Source of the DNA: Fragilaria crotonensis
Taxonomy: Eukaryota > Bacillariophyta > Fragilariophyceae > Fragilariales > Fragilariaceae
Reading direction: 5' to 3'
DNA: 64,000 nt
Assembly: GCA_022925895.1 (NCBI GenBank)
Contig: JAKSYS010000268.1
Coordinates: 1 to 64,000, forward strand
The position numbers were made by a program, and so were the translations under genes. Position 1 is the first letter of the stretch. Every line of letters starts with the position of its first letter. Positions 63,691-64,000 of the stretch are shown piece by piece. Below the pieces are notes generated by a model. That model saw only the letters and a program-made list of their open reading frames with translations, was not told where the DNA came from and searched no databases.

Positions 63691-64000
63691 CTAAACCTGC
63701 ATTTCTTCTTCAGAATCGATTTCGACTCTGCCTCCACATTGCAACGACACCGTATTGTTCTCCTTATCGTCATCAATATTCTGAATCGTAATAATCGATG
63801 GGCGTGCCATGGCAGTTCCCTGTCGAAACTTCCACACGCCATCGTCCGGCCTTGTGGGCGCGAGATGGTGGCGCCGTGACAAGTACACCGCCAGCGCGGC
63901 AGCGGCAATTCCTGTCGCCGGATCCTCCGGATATCCAGATTTTCGGGGGAATTGGCGACATTCGTATCTGCCCAATTCATCCACGTCGGCAGACCAATTG
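63691..64000 (-). CDS. PhzF-like isomerase, C-terminal part, runs off the window
   Basis: The last about 102 residues of a PhzF/phenazine biosynthesis-like protein. It opens at the edge as NWSADVDELGRYECRQFPRKSG and then shows the family motif YPEDPATGIAAAALAVYL, followed by WKFRQGTAMARPS and a C-terminal strand QCGGRVEID. In PhzF proteins the DPATG loop lies at the active-site cleft between two similar halves. The frame is open at 64000, so the start lies outside the window. The exact substrate of eukaryotic members is mostly unknown. Confidence 0.88.
   Translation of the reverse strand, partial: NWSADVDELGRYECRQFPRKSGYPEDPATGIAAAALAVYLSRRHHLAPTRPDDGVWKFRQGTAMARPSIITIQNIDDDKENNTVSLQCGGRVEIDSEEEMQV

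Overview
The window looks like nuclear DNA of a pennate diatom, most likely Phaeodactylum tricornutum or a close relative (inference). The reasons are dense genes on both strands, short GT..AG introns (64-156 bp) that can be read directly, several N-termini with a signal peptide followed by a plastid-type AF or HAF junction, a diatom-style Ty1/copia element, LRR proteins of the stramenopile type, and intergenic DNA full of short GTAC-rich palindromes. No tRNA, rRNA or CRISPR was found.

Layout. 0-12 kb: a lumen-type peroxiredoxin Q, a GAT-domain trafficking protein, a frame-broken kinesin, and three neighbouring genes of an unrecognised family built from tryptophan-arginine (WR) repeats and a CxCG domain; a small acidic plastid-type protein lies among them. 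12-24 kb: small repeats, a hypothetical gene, DPH1, an LRR membrane protein and its LRR-less paralogue, a cytochrome b5 reductase and SmG. 24-41 kb: a gag-like zinc-knuckle ORF, a plastid SET methyltransferase, an RNase H protein, a zincin metalloprotease, CK2 beta, class II fumarase, ornithine aminotransferase, a membrane protein, LST8 and a lysine-rich protein. 41.5-48.7 kb: a very young Ty1/copia retrotransposon with 421-bp LTRs and a 5-bp target duplication. 49-58 kb: a CRAL-TRIO protein, a NUP88-like nucleoporin, a DUF445 plastid membrane protein, an AP sigma subunit and plastid RsfS/Iojap. 58.9-62.8 kb: a full PIF/Harbinger DNA transposon with TAA target duplications, two genes and an internal palindromic 139-bp repeat array. 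The right edge holds a possible N-myristoylated protein and the C-terminal part of a PhzF-like protein.

A pervasive feature is single-base frame breaks inside conserved host genes (PrxQ, kinesin, WR gene B, LRR protein, RNase H, CK2 beta, ornithine aminotransferase, CRAL-TRIO, NUP88, RsfS). Most look like one missing base, often in a homopolymer. Residual indels in a long-read assembly explain this better than parallel pseudogenisation, so for those genes the feature spans the whole locus and the break is noted.

Most genes are unrelated housekeeping functions. The most promising undescribed content is the WR-repeat/CxCG gene cluster next to the kinesin (about 4.7-11.7 kb).
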